Positions 6,500-13,900 of a stretch of DNA of 18,730 nucleotides are shown one piece after another. Source of the DNA: CAZEQK01 sp964514395 (GTDB taxonomy: Bacteria; Bacillota; Bacilli; Tepidibacillales; Tepidibacillaceae). The notes beneath the pieces are model-generated. The model was not told the DNA's origin. It saw only the letters and a program-made list of their open reading frames with translations, and made no database searches. The stretch is taken from NCBI GenBank assembly GCA_964514395.1, contig CAZEQK010000052.1:1-18730 (forward strand), given 5' to 3'. The position numbers were made by a program, and so were the translations under genes. Positions within the stretch are counted from its first letter, which is position 1; each line of letters starts with the position of its first letter.

Positions 6500-8395
6500 T
6501 CATCGGTTTAGCAGACTACCAACATATTTTAATAATTCATTAGAGCAGACAGGACAGTAGCCATGCTCTTCTATTAATCGTTCTGATACTTGATTTATTT
6601 TTTTCAATTGACTCTCATCTGGTGTTTTTGACGAGGTTGTTATTTTCACTACATCCTTTAAATCCTCAAACAGTTTCTTCTGAATCGCTTCCTTTAATCT
6701 ATTGTGACTATTATATTCGAATTTTTTTCCTTTTCTTGCATAGGCAGAAATTCTAATTAATATCTCTTCTCTAAAGGATTTTTTTGCATTCTCTGAAACA
6801 CCAATCTGTTCTTCAATTGATCTCATTAGTCGTTCATCAGGCTTTAATTCTTCTCCAGTGATTGGATCCTTTATCCTTGTGTTATTCGCAAAGGCTTCTA
6901 CATTATCTAAATAATTATTAAGCAATGTTTTTGCAGACTCTTCAAAGGAATACACAAAGGCCTTTTGAACTTCATTCTTTGCTATATCATCATACTCTTT
7001 CCGAGCAACGGAGATATAATTAAGGTATTTTTCCTTATCTTCCTTTGTAATTGCAGCATGCTGATCTAATCCATCCTTTAATGCCCTTAACAAATCTAAA
7101 GCGTTAATACATTTCTTCTCTTCTTTTATAAGTGCACTGGATATCCTATTTATCACATACCTCGGATCAATGCCAGACATCCCTTCATCCGTATATTCAT
7201 TTTGCAGCTCTTCAACATCCGCTTGACTATAGCCTTCTACATCTTTACCATCATATAATCTTAATTTCTTTAAAATATCCATTCCTTGTTTTTTAGAATC
7301 CTTTAAACGTGTCAATATTGAAAATATGGATGCCGTATTTAATGCATGGGGAGCGATATGAACATCCTTAATATCACTCTGTTGAATAAGTTTTTTATAA
7401 ATTTTTTCTTCCTCTGTAACCTTTAAATTATATGGTATTGGCATAACAATAATTCTTGACCGTAGCGCTTCATTTTTTTGATTACTAATAAATGATTTAT
7501 ATTCTGCTTCATTTGTATGGGCAATGATAAGTTCATCCGCTGATATCAGCGCAAATCTACCAGCTTTAAAATTACCCTCCTGTGTTAAGGACAACAGGTG
7601 CCATAGAAATTTTTCATCAGCTTTTAGCATCTCCTGAAACTCCATTAATCCTCTATTAGCTTTATTTAATTCACCGTCAAACCGATATGCTCTTGGATCA
7701 GATTCAGAACCATATTCAGCAATTGTTGAAAAATCAATACTACCTGTTAAATCTGCAATATCCTGTGATTTCGGATCTGATGGAGAAAACGTGCCTATTC
7801 CAGTTCGTTTATCTTCTGAAAATATCACCCTTTCTACCTTTACTTCGTCAATTTTCCCATTATATACATTTTCTAAATTCATCTGACAAACAGGACAGAG
7901 ATTCCCTTCGATTTTAATAGAAAATTCCTCTTCAAATTCAGGGCGTAATTCATTTGGAATTAAATGTAGTGGATCTTCATGCATAGGACAACTTTGTATA
8001 CCATATAAAGCACCTTCATCTGTCCTAGTAAACCTTTCTAATCCTCTTTTTAACATGGTTACAATCGTTGATTTACCTCCACTTACTGGTCCCATCAATA
8101 GTAAAATCCTTTTTCTAACATCTAATCTTCGAGCAGATGAATGAAAATACTCTTCTACTAAACGCTCAATCGCATCATTTAAACCAAATAATTCAGAACT
8201 AAAGAAATGATATTGTTTACTTCCATCTACGTCTTTCACACCTTTGCTTACAATCATTTGATAAACTCGTGAATGGGCGGTTTGAGCTACGTAAGGACTT
8301 GACTTTACGATACCTAAATAATCTGCAAAAGTGCCTTCCCATGCCAATTTCTCTTCTTTTTCGCGAAATTCAGCAATTTTGCTTAATATATCCAT
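6500..8395 (-). CDS. prkA: PrkA, AAA+ domain sporulation protein
   Basis: 631 residues, the standard PrkA length. An AAA+ ATPase module carries a Walker A GPVSGGKST at 102-110. Two cysteine pairs are visible: SCPMHED with LCPVC at about 136-170, and YCPVC at 613-617 near the C-terminus, a pattern suggesting metal binding. PrkA was first described as a serine kinase. In B. subtilis more recent work describes an ATP-dependent protease activity affecting sporulation. Start: the ATG at 8395 has GGAGG five bases upstream. It is the first gene of the prkA-yhbH-spoVR cassette, and its stop is close to the yhbH ribosome site. B. subtilis homologues are under mother-cell control; here no convincing sigma-E promoter could be read. 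Confidence 0.95.
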   Translation of the reverse strand: MDILSKIAEFREKEEKLAWEGTFADYLGIVKSSPYVAQTAHSRVYQMIVSKGVKDVDGSKQYHFFSSELFGLNDAIERLVEEYFHSSARRLDVRKRILLLMGPVSGGKSTIVTMLKRGLERFTRTDEGALYGIQSCPMHEDPLHLIPNELRPEFEEEFSIKIEGNLCPVCQMNLENVYNGKIDEVKVERVIFSEDKRTGIGTFSPSDPKSQDIADLTGSIDFSTIAEYGSESDPRAYRFDGELNKANRGLMEFQEMLKADEKFLWHLLSLTQEGNFKAGRFALISADELIIAHTNEAEYKSFISNQKNEALRSRIIVMPIPYNLKVTEEEKIYKKLIQQSDIKDVHIAPHALNTASIFSILTRLKDSKKQGMDILKKLRLYDGKDVEGYSQADVEELQNEYTDEGMSGIDPRYVINRISSALIKEEKKCINALDLLRALKDGLDQHAAITKEDKEKYLNYISVARKEYDDIAKNEVQKAFVYSFEESAKTLLNNYLDNVEAFANNTRIKDPITGEELKPDERLMRSIEEQIGVSENAKKSFREEILIRISAYARKGKKFEYNSHNRLKEAIQKKLFEDLKDVVKITTSSKTPDESQLKKINQVSERLIEEHGYCPVCSNELLKYVGSLLNR

Positions 8396-8674
8396 GGTAG
8401 CCTCCTTCCTTTTATTAACACATTGGCATTTTCAACGTCATTCATTAATTGATTTATTGTTTTTCTACTACTATATTCTTTTTCTTAGATTACATGATGA
8501 AATTCATCATTTATTAATATTTGAAGACTTTGTTAAATAGTAGAACTAGTTTATTTATTTATAATTTATGCAATACCCAGCTTTTGTTTTACATCAATTT
8601 TAATAAAATATAAAAATAATTATTAAATATACATGATATAGTTTTTTTTTGTATATTTATTCAATCATGGAGAC
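8396..8674. other. Upstream region of prkA
   Basis: No gene is visible. The region is very AT-rich and contains the prkA ribosome site, the palindrome at 8494-8510 and probably the sporulation promoter, which I could not place with confidence. Confidence 0.5.
8494..8510. promoter_or_regulatory. 17-bp palindrome upstream of prkA, possible operator
   Basis: ATGATGAAATTCATCAT has two perfect 8-bp arms around a single central base. It is 99 bp upstream of the prkA start, the distance expected for a promoter-proximal regulator site. No T-run follows, so a terminator is unlikely. The binding factor is unknown. Confidence 0.4.
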
Positions 8675-8707
8675 AAAAAAAACAGTACTACTAGTCACGT
8701 AGTACTG
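8675..8707 (-). terminator. Strong rho-independent terminator closing the trmL operon
   Basis: A 9-bp perfect stem (CAGTACTAC and GTAGTACTG) with a 7-base loop is followed on the minus strand by TTTTTTTT. It lies 15 bp after the phosphodiesterase stop. The other side also carries a T-run (CTTTTTT), so it could act in both directions. Confidence 0.85.
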
Positions 8708-8722
8708 CTTTTTTACAATGCA

Positions 8723-9208
8723 TTAAAAATAATATATTTCAGCTTTTATTCCTTTATCTAATATTAATTCTGCATATGAATAATGGGGACTTCTTCTTTT
8801 ATCCGTTGGTGATCCAGGATTTAAATATAAAATTCCGCCCTCTTCTTCATGATATACCTGATGACTATGACCAAAAATCACAACATCCACATCTTCATTG
8901 GCAAAAGCATGTTTTGCTCTTTTTGATGTTGAACCATATGCGCCATCGCCATGGATAATGCCAATGCGATAGCCGTTAAATTCTACAATTTTTTTTGTAC
9001 CAAGCCTTAATAATATCTCTGGACCATCATTATTACCTGTTACCGCTTCTACGCGTGTGATACTCTCTAAATAATCCAACAGCTCAATGGTAGTGAAATC
9101 CCCTGCATGGATTAATGCATCAGAATTTGTAATGGAGTCTAACACCACACTAGGTAACGACTTTGCTTTTCTAGGCATGTGGGTGTCAGATATAACGGTT
9201 ACTTTCAT
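8723..9208 (-). CDS. YfcE/YsnB-type metallophosphoesterase
   Basis: About 161 residues with the full set of calcineurin-like metal ligands of the YfcE family: SDTH (D8, H10), HAGDF (D37), TGNND (N59 or N60), IIHGD (H86) and GHSH (H114, H116). Such enzymes are manganese-dependent phosphodiesterases; the physiological substrate is unknown. The ATG at 9208 follows AAGGGGG by seven bases. The longer frame, starting 14 codons further up, has no ribosome site and adds sequence not found in the family. It is the last gene of the trmL, phosphorylase, HAD, phosphodiesterase series, 63 bp after the HAD gene, with a terminator directly behind it. Confidence 0.9.
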   Translation of the reverse strand: MKVTVISDTHMPRKAKSLPSVVLDSITNSDALIHAGDFTTIELLDYLESITRVEAVTGNNDGPEILLRLGTKKIVEFNGYRIGIIHGDGAYGSTSKRAKHAFANEDVDVVIFGHSHQVYHEEEGGILYLNPGSPTDKRRSPHYSYAELILDKGIKAEIYYF

Positions 9209-9271
9209 TGGTGTCCCCCTTATAGCTATATATGAAGGGAGCAATAACATATCTATTCTCCGATGTGATTC

Positions 9272-9994
9272 CTATAAACTAAAAATCCCAACCTTTGAAT
9301 TAATTTGTTCCTTTAATTCAGACAATGTACCCTCTTGACTGATTTGATATGTAGGCTCTCCTCTATTAATAACGTAATCAGTTACTAAAAAAGTCTCCAT
9401 TCCAAGTTTACTAGCAACCATATCCTCTTGTATATCATTTCCAACCATGATGGTATCTTCTGCCTTCATACCTAAATGGTCTAATATCTCATTAAAATAG
9501 TGAGAATGAGGCTTACAAAAATGAGATTCCTCATACACGGTTACCATATCAAATGGAAACTCAACTAAGCCTAACCAATTCAGTCTTTCGTAGATAGCCG
9601 TTTTTGGAAAGACGGGATTCGTCGCTATTACTATTTTCCTATCTTGATTCTTCGCTGTATGAATAATTTCCTTCGCCAATTCAGTAGGTTTTGTATGCCT
9701 GACTAAACTTGGAAAATGCTCTTCATAAAACCGATCAAAAACCGGCCAAATATCTTCTTTATTGAAACCTGTTTTCGCTAAAAAATGCTTTGTAAAGACT
9801 TCCTCGTTGGTGAGATTTCCATCTGTGTTTTTCATCATTTCATGGGTAGAATCCCATAATATCTTTAAAAATTTATTTGGATCAATATAGTCCTTTATAT
9901 AAGGCACGATTGCCATCATATAATGCTCTACAAATTGATCTGTATCAACGGGCAGTAATGTCCCGTCTAAATCAAATAAAATTGCTTTAGCCAC
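9272..9994 (-). CDS. HAD-family hydrolase (phosphatase)
   Basis: 240 residues with a complete HAD core: FDLDGTL (nucleophile D8, acid D10) at the N-terminus, IVIATNP as motif II, a CKP Lys as motif III, and MVGNDIQEDM as motif IV. The alpha-helical cap between motifs I and II places it in HAD subfamily IA, with phosphoglycolate phosphatase-like enzymes. The substrate cannot be read from sequence. The start is a GTG at 9994 with AAAGGTGGG about seven bases upstream. It sits 27 bp after the nucleoside phosphorylase gene and before a phosphodiesterase gene, so a role in nucleotide or sugar-phosphate housekeeping is plausible but unproven. Confidence 0.9.
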   Translation of the reverse strand: MAKAILFDLDGTLLPVDTDQFVEHYMMAIVPYIKDYIDPNKFLKILWDSTHEMMKNTDGNLTNEEVFTKHFLAKTGFNKEDIWPVFDRFYEEHFPSLVRHTKPTELAKEIIHTAKNQDRKIVIATNPVFPKTAIYERLNWLGLVEFPFDMVTVYEESHFCKPHSHYFNEILDHLGMKAEDTIMVGNDIQEDMVASKLGMETFLVTDYVINRGEPTYQISQEGTLSELKEQINSKVGIFSL

Positions 9995-10021
9995 CTATAT
10001 CCCACCTTTAGCATATTTCTT

Positions 10022-10861
10022 TTATTTATTCTCTTTCAATAATGTGTCATTTCGATAGTTTAAGCAATTACAATGATGTTGTTCAGCGTCTATTTCATAC
10101 ATACTGTCTATTAAGATATTACCGATCGTAAATGATTCTTGATAAAAAATATCACTTAGATCCTTGTGCTCCCAATCCTTTATAATACCCTCAGCATAAT
10201 TTACAACCATATAAATCCCTGCGTAGCATGCACCAATCTCTCTCGCTAAGTATACTTCTGGGGTAATACTTTGGCCTACTACATCTGCAAACCAGGTTCG
10301 AAACATTTGAACCTCTGCTCTAGACTCGAAATGTCTACCATCAGTATTCACATAAATCCCTCTTTTAAAAACGTGTCGTCCTTCTGGTTCAACATTTTTT
10401 TTTGCAATCTTTGCTAGAGCATCAGCTTGTGATGGGCAAATAGGCTCTCTCATGGTTAGTAAATAAGAACCTCCAAGACCGATATCTTGACGCATAGAGT
10501 GATCAATATAATCATCTACAATCACCAAATCTCTTAATTCTAATAAGTGATTGATGCTTCCAACTCCGCCTTCTGCAAAAATTTTCTTTACACCTGCTTC
10601 TTTATATACCCAAAAAAGCTGCTGAGATGCTGTGCCTCGTTTTAAACCTTCATTTGGCCTCCAACCATGCATTTTTACGGTTAATATTTCTTTATCTGCT
10701 ACCTTTATTAATTTAAACTTTGGACTTTTTCCAAAAGGTGTTTCAAATTCAAGGTTTTCTGCTAAAATTTCTACATCCTCTCGTTTTAAATCCTCAGGAA
10801 AATTAATGGAAAAAGTACTTGATCCACCGATAATCGCATAATTTACTTTTGGTATCTTCAT
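10022..10861 (-). CDS. MTA-phosphorylase-type purine nucleoside phosphorylase
   Basis: 279 residues, the usual size of the MTAP/PNP-2 family, which splits 5'-methylthioadenosine or a related purine nucleoside with phosphate. Visible family features are a GGSSTF phosphate loop (12-17), FAEGGVGSIN, VDDYIDHSMRQD, the GRHFESRAE segment, and VGQSITPEVYLAREIGACYAGI, which corresponds to the substrate-contact region. Most MTAPs have MTT where QSIT stands here, so the base or sugar preference may differ, for example methylthioinosine or a plain purine nucleoside. A HCNC near the C-terminus is odd. Start: the ATG at 10861 is preceded by AAGGGTGAT. It starts ten bases after the trmL stop, so it belongs to that operon. 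Confidence 0.87.
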   Translation of the reverse strand: MKIPKVNYAIIGGSSTFSINFPEDLKREDVEILAENLEFETPFGKSPKFKLIKVADKEILTVKMHGWRPNEGLKRGTASQQLFWVYKEAGVKKIFAEGGVGSINHLLELRDLVIVDDYIDHSMRQDIGLGGSYLLTMREPICPSQADALAKIAKKNVEPEGRHVFKRGIYVNTDGRHFESRAEVQMFRTWFADVVGQSITPEVYLAREIGACYAGIYMVVNYAEGIIKDWEHKDLSDIFYQESFTIGNILIDSMYEIDAEQHHCNCLNYRNDTLLKENK

Positions 10862-10871
10862 ATTATCACCC

Positions 10872-11336
10872 TTATTTCAATCCTAGAAATTTTAATTGTC
10901 TTAACGCTTCATACACAACGATCGCAGCAGAATTCGATAAATTTAATGATCGAACTGCTTCACCCATTGGAATCGTAATGGCTCTATCCCAATTTTTTTT
11001 TAAGATATCCATTGGTATACCTGCTGTTTCTTTCCCAAAAACAAGAAAATCCTCATCCTGGTAAACTACATCTGTGTACATCTGCTCAGCTTTCGTCGTG
11101 GCATAAAAAAAACGTCCATTTGGATATTTTTCATACAATGCTTCTAAAGAATCATAGTACCTAATTTCTACAGCATGCCAATAGTCTAGACCTGCTCTTT
11201 TTAACATTTTATCATCAGTCGAAAAGCCTAATGGCTTTATCAGATGTAAACGAGTAGCAGTTGCTGCACAGGTCCTTGCTATATTTCCTGTATTTGCAGG
11301 AATTTCTGGTTCATGTAATACAATATTTAATGCCAT
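10872..11336 (-). CDS. trmL: tRNA (cytidine/uridine-2'-O)-methyltransferase TrmL
   Basis: 154 residues, the standard length of this SPOUT methyltransferase, which methylates the ribose of the wobble base 34 in tRNA-Leu isoacceptors using S-adenosylmethionine. The knot motifs are present: PANTGNIARTC (NTGN at 15-18), FGKETAGIP, and IPMGEAVRSLNLSNSAAIVVYEALRQ. The ATG at 11336 has GAGGTGATG in good position. It is the first gene of the operon that continues with the nucleoside phosphorylase, HAD hydrolase and phosphodiesterase. B. subtilis calls this gene cspR and keeps it next to yhbB, as here. Both tRNA-Leu species that TrmL would modify, UAA and CAA, are encoded at the right end of the window. 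Confidence 0.95.
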   Translation of the reverse strand: MALNIVLHEPEIPANTGNIARTCAATATRLHLIKPLGFSTDDKMLKRAGLDYWHAVEIRYYDSLEALYEKYPNGRFFYATTKAEQMYTDVVYQDEDFLVFGKETAGIPMDILKKNWDRAITIPMGEAVRSLNLSNSAAIVVYEALRQLKFLGLK

Positions 11337-11378
11337 TTCTCATCACCTCAAAGCCATTCTTACCAAACTATGCTTACA

Positions 11379-11384
11379 ATTATA
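11379..11384 (-). promoter_or_regulatory. Probable -10 box of the trmL operon
   Basis: A perfect TATAAT on the minus strand lies about 43 bp upstream of the trmL ATG, followed by a purine start region. No good -35 is found at 16-18 bp, so the promoter is only partly supported. Confidence 0.4.
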
Positions 11385-11457
11385 CTATAAATAAAGTGAA
11401 ACTTCATTCTGATTGAGTTTTAAAACCCATCTGAATGTTAGTTGAACTAATACAAAA

Positions 11458-11474
11458 GTTAAGCGACGCTTAAC
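11458..11474. repeat. Perfect inverted repeat, 8-bp arms
   Basis: GTTAAGCG and CGCTTAAC flank a single A. On the minus strand TTTT follows the repeat, so it could be a second, weaker terminator behind the one at 11510-11533. As double-stranded DNA it could also be an operator for the trmL operon, about 75 bp upstream of its -10 box. Confidence 0.4.
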
Positions 11475-11509
11475 TCTCGAGTGGCATTATGAACGATCAG
11501 CTATTGAAC

Positions 11510-11533
11510 AAAAAAAAGCTTCTATAAAGAAGC
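11510..11533 (-). terminator. Rho-independent terminator downstream of the structured RNA and yhbB-like gene
   Basis: GCTTCT and AGAAGC form a 6-bp stem with a 4-base loop, followed on the minus strand by TTTTTTTT. It ends any transcript from the yhbB-like gene or from the RNA candidate at 11578-11732. Confidence 0.75.
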
Positions 11534-11577
11534 AATTCCTGAAAAATTCGTACGTGCTAGCTTTCTATTTTTATCTT

Positions 11578-11732
11578 CGGTTTTAACAAGACTCCACCTT
11601 CAACACCGTAAGAGGGAGTTGTTTCAATCCCTCGAAATAAGGGCGGCATAGCACGACTTAATGCTTTAGCATTTAGTGTGACTTGTGCCCTATGGGTGCT
11701 AAGGTTCAGTTGGAGATAAAAAACTCCATCTG
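11578..11732 (-). ncRNA. Candidate structured non-coding RNA
   Basis: Starting 14 bases after the stop of the yhbB-like gene, the minus strand is unusually GC-rich for this genome and folds by eye into consecutive helices. CAG-A-TGGAG pairs with CTCCA-A-CTG (11707-11732). GGGC near 11690 pairs with GCCC at about 11640, enclosing CAC/GTG and the hairpin ATGCTAAAGCAT. GAGGGA and TCCCTC form a hairpin with a 10-base loop (about 11613-11634). CGGT and ACCG close a 3' region containing GAAGGTGGAGTC. All three frames contain stops. A terminator follows 45 bp later. No known family is recognised. It may be a free RNA, a 3'-UTR element, or a remnant of the non-coding end of a transposon. Confidence 0.45.
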
Positions 11733-11745
11733 ATCCAAGTCTTCT

Positions 11746-12252
11746 TTATTGAAAGAAATCTGATATATGAAAAAACGCATACGTTGTTTTTGAAGTCCAT
11801 GCATAGGAATCACGATATGACCAATATCTTCTTTTTGAATTAACGGTATGTGCATTCACTAATGGCATCCCATTATAATCAATTTCCGTAACAATCGTAT
11901 TATGTTGCCAATTCCCATCTCCATCAAAATCATAGCAAATTACATCCCCTATAGTTAGCTCTAGAGGAGAGGAAACCTCAATAGCAGTCAATCCCTTTCT
12001 ACTATTTTTCAAATACCATCGTAAGCTATGGGCAACGGACCAGCTATAGCTCCAGTTCGCAGACTTACTCCCAATCCCCTTATACCACCAACCACTCCCT
12101 CGTCCACCATACGTCATAAGTGCATCACCAGCATAAAGGCATTGGGAAACATAATTCGTACAATCCACTTCAAAAGTTTGAAAGCTTGGATTATAGCTAT
12201 TCCACCATTTATCGGCGTATGTGACCACCTGCTGACGATTATACTTCCCCAT
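11746..12252 (-). CDS. YhbB-like amidase-domain protein
   Basis: 168 residues consisting almost entirely of the putative amidase domain found in B. subtilis YhbB and related spore-former proteins. The N-terminal YNRQQVVTYADKWWNSYNPSFQTFEVDCTNYVSQC carries the likely catalytic Cys31. GDVICYDFDGDGNWQHNTIV (His117) and VNAHTVNSKRRYWSY (His135) supply the probable His ligands. By fold type it should cut amide bonds in peptides or cell-wall material, but this is a family-level inference. There is no signal peptide and no N-terminal extension; the related proteins I recall are longer. The ATG at 12252 has GGGGGGA four bases upstream, so this short form is a real start rather than a truncated frame. 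It lies 70 bp after the acetyltransferase gene. Confidence 0.8.
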   Translation of the reverse strand: MGKYNRQQVVTYADKWWNSYNPSFQTFEVDCTNYVSQCLYAGDALMTYGGRGSGWWYKGIGSKSANWSYSWSVAHSLRWYLKNSRKGLTAIEVSSPLELTIGDVICYDFDGDGNWQHNTIVTEIDYNGMPLVNAHTVNSKRRYWSYRDSYAWTSKTTYAFFHISDFFQ

Positions 12253-12322
12253 AGAATCCCCCCATTTATTAATCTATGTATCTCGGCTACACTCTACTAC
12301 TAAATCTTGAAGATGCTATTTT

Positions 12323-13180
12323 TTATCCAAATGCCTGTGCTGCAATCGCAAATAAAGTTCCATTTCTGTTTAACAACTTATCAGCGTTTAATAACATGAT
12401 TGGTGGCTGCTTAACAATCTCAAAACCATCCTCTAAAAGGGAATTAATGAGGGATATATGATCAGAAAGTAGGTCTATTCTAATTTTTCCTTTTTGATTT
12501 TTTCCTAATTGGTAAATTAATACTCTTGCTTGATTAACATCTCTGGCAATGATTGGACCTATTAATAACATATTTTTTAATTGAATACTTGCTCCATAAC
12601 TAACGATGTTGTTATTACAATCTTTTATTACCATAATCTCATTAGCTTGATTCATTCGTGCTTTTATAAAATCTCTTCTGTTAGCACCAACCGCTCTTTT
12701 ATCAAGCACAATAATTTCCTCAAAATGGCTATTTTTATATGGTGATAATGTATAAACTTTATTTAATGTGATAGATTCAACTGGTTGAAAATGACTTGTG
12801 ATTAATTTATGAACCGTACCTATCTGTTTAAATCCCAGTTTTTCATACAAAGGAATTCCTTCGTTGGTAGCAATAAGCATGATAGGTATATTTTTTACAC
12901 TATGTATACACCTTAATGTAACAGCCTTTCCTAAACCTAATTTCTGAAATTTTGGATTTACCATGACCATACCAATGGATGCAAGTTTATCTTCATACGT
13001 AAAAATAGCAGAGTTTGAAACTAATTCTCCATCTTCCGTTTTATGTCCAAAAACTATGCCTGAAGCAAAAATAGTTTGTAAGTCAGAGGCGGAATAATCC
13101 CACTCAATTATTGCTGATAATTTGACAATTTGATCGATATCTTCTTCGTTTAGTTTTTCTATTGAAAGGGTATTCACCAT
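12323..13180 (-). CDS. Two-domain GNAT-family N-acetyltransferase
   Basis: 285 residues. The first half is a GNAT domain: NEEDIDQIVKLS at the start, MVMVNPKFQKLGLGKAVT as the acetyl-CoA binding motif (Q-x-x-G-x-G type), and GIPLYEKLGFKQIG as the final motif. The second half (about residues 145-285) is a separate domain of the kind found at the C-terminus of some GNAT proteins, with NRRDFIKARMNQA and LLSDHISLINSLLEDGFEIV. The acceptor substrate is unknown. The ATG at 13180 is preceded by AGAGGAG. It lies between the ogt terminator and the yhbB-like gene, so it probably has its own promoter in the 13181-13258 gap. This gene and ogt interrupt the queG-yhbB order known from B. subtilis. Confidence 0.85.
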   Translation of the reverse strand: MVNTLSIEKLNEEDIDQIVKLSAIIEWDYSASDLQTIFASGIVFGHKTEDGELVSNSAIFTYEDKLASIGMVMVNPKFQKLGLGKAVTLRCIHSVKNIPIMLIATNEGIPLYEKLGFKQIGTVHKLITSHFQPVESITLNKVYTLSPYKNSHFEEIIVLDKRAVGANRRDFIKARMNQANEIMVIKDCNNNIVSYGASIQLKNMLLIGPIIARDVNQARVLIYQLGKNQKGKIRIDLLSDHISLINSLLEDGFEIVKQPPIMLLNADKLLNRNGTLFAIAAQAFG

Positions 13181-13258
13181 TATTCTCCTCTCTATTTTTT
13201 AAATGAATGATTTTCATGTAAAATAACTACTCATTATGTATAACCAAGCAATCGAACT

Positions 13259-13290
13259 TAAAAGAATGGAGAGGAATTATATCCTCTCCA
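13259..13290 (-). terminator. Rho-independent terminator after ogt
   Basis: TGGAGAGGA and TCCTCTCCA form a 9-bp stem around TATAAT; the minus strand continues TTCTTTTAA. It sits 14 bp past the ogt stop and closes the queG-ogt unit. Confidence 0.75.
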
Positions 13291-13304
13291 TAAATACAAA
13301 AACT

Positions 13305-13844
13305 TTATAATACATTCTTTATTTTTTTATAGCCCTCTAACTCTAAAAGAAATTGCTTAATTTCTAAACCTCCACCATATCCTACTAAATTCCCATTAGA
13401 ACCAATCACACGATGACAAGGTACAATGATAGAAATTGGGTTGTTATGATTTGCACCACCAATTGCACGAACAGATTTTGGTGAATTAATTGCTATGGCA
13501 ATATCTTTGTAGCTTCTAACTTCTCCATATGGTATCTGTAAAAGTGTTTCCCAGACAAGCTTCTGAAAGGAAGTACCATACAAGTCAACATTTACATCGA
13601 AGTGTACTCTCTCTTTATGGAAATACTCGTTTAGTTGTTGTATTACATCAGATAGTTCATCTTCTGCTTGTACAACCTTATCAGTATTTATCCAACGTCT
13701 TACCCATATTTTCAAACTAAATAAATTATCCTCGCTATGTCCAAAATTCAGCCAACATATACCTTTATTAGTTGATGCTAGTGTAATTGGTCCAATAGGC
13801 GAATTCATCTCGGTATAATAGACTATGTTAGATGAATCACTCAT
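13305..13844 (-). CDS. ogt: Methylated-DNA--protein-cysteine S-methyltransferase
   Basis: 179 residues. This suicide enzyme takes alkyl groups from O6-alkylguanine (and O4-alkylthymine) onto its own cysteine. The active site IIVPCHRVIGSNG has Cys143. Upstream, TSFQKLVWETLLQIPYGEVRSYKDIA contains the Arg finger and the DNA-binding helix-turn-helix with VRAIGGANHNNP. The size fits a full Ogt/AdaB-type protein with an N-terminal ribonuclease-H-like domain. The ATG at 13844 has GGGAGGG five bases upstream. It lies 56 bp after queG with no terminator between, so the two are probably co-transcribed. Whether it is constitutive or alkylation-inducible cannot be seen. Confidence 0.93.
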   Translation of the reverse strand: MSDSSNIVYYTEMNSPIGPITLASTNKGICWLNFGHSEDNLFSLKIWVRRWINTDKVVQAEDELSDVIQQLNEYFHKERVHFDVNVDLYGTSFQKLVWETLLQIPYGEVRSYKDIAIAINSPKSVRAIGGANHNNPISIIVPCHRVIGSNGNLVGYGGGLEIKQFLLELEGYKKIKNVL

Positions 13845-13900
13845 ATTATCCCTCCCAAAGGTTGGTTATCTTTTATACTAACTATTTATTATGCGTTTGA

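Larger units (their letters stand above)
11337..11745. other. Long intergenic region between the yhbB-like gene and trmL
   Basis: No protein gene is visible in about 400 bp. From right to left on the minus strand it holds a structured RNA-like stretch, a rho-independent terminator, a perfect 17-bp inverted repeat and the trmL promoter region. Each is listed separately. Confidence 0.6.

Noticed and set aside
8494..8540. A sigma-E promoter upstream of prkA (AAATATT, 16 bp, CATCATGT)
   Set aside because: The -35-like part fits but the -10-like part keeps only CAT and the final T, and the spacing is too long; not strong enough to call.
11613..11634. GGGATTGAAAC in the structured RNA as a CRISPR repeat end
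   Set aside because: It occurs once only, inside a hairpin loop region, with no further copies nearby.
11578..11732. T-box or cyclic-di-GMP riboswitch
   Set aside because: The T-box core and GEMM signature motifs are absent, and the stretch follows a gene rather than leading one.
12028..12303. Plus-strand frame opposite the yhbB-like gene
   Set aside because: Antisense shadow of a well-supported gene, without a ribosome site.
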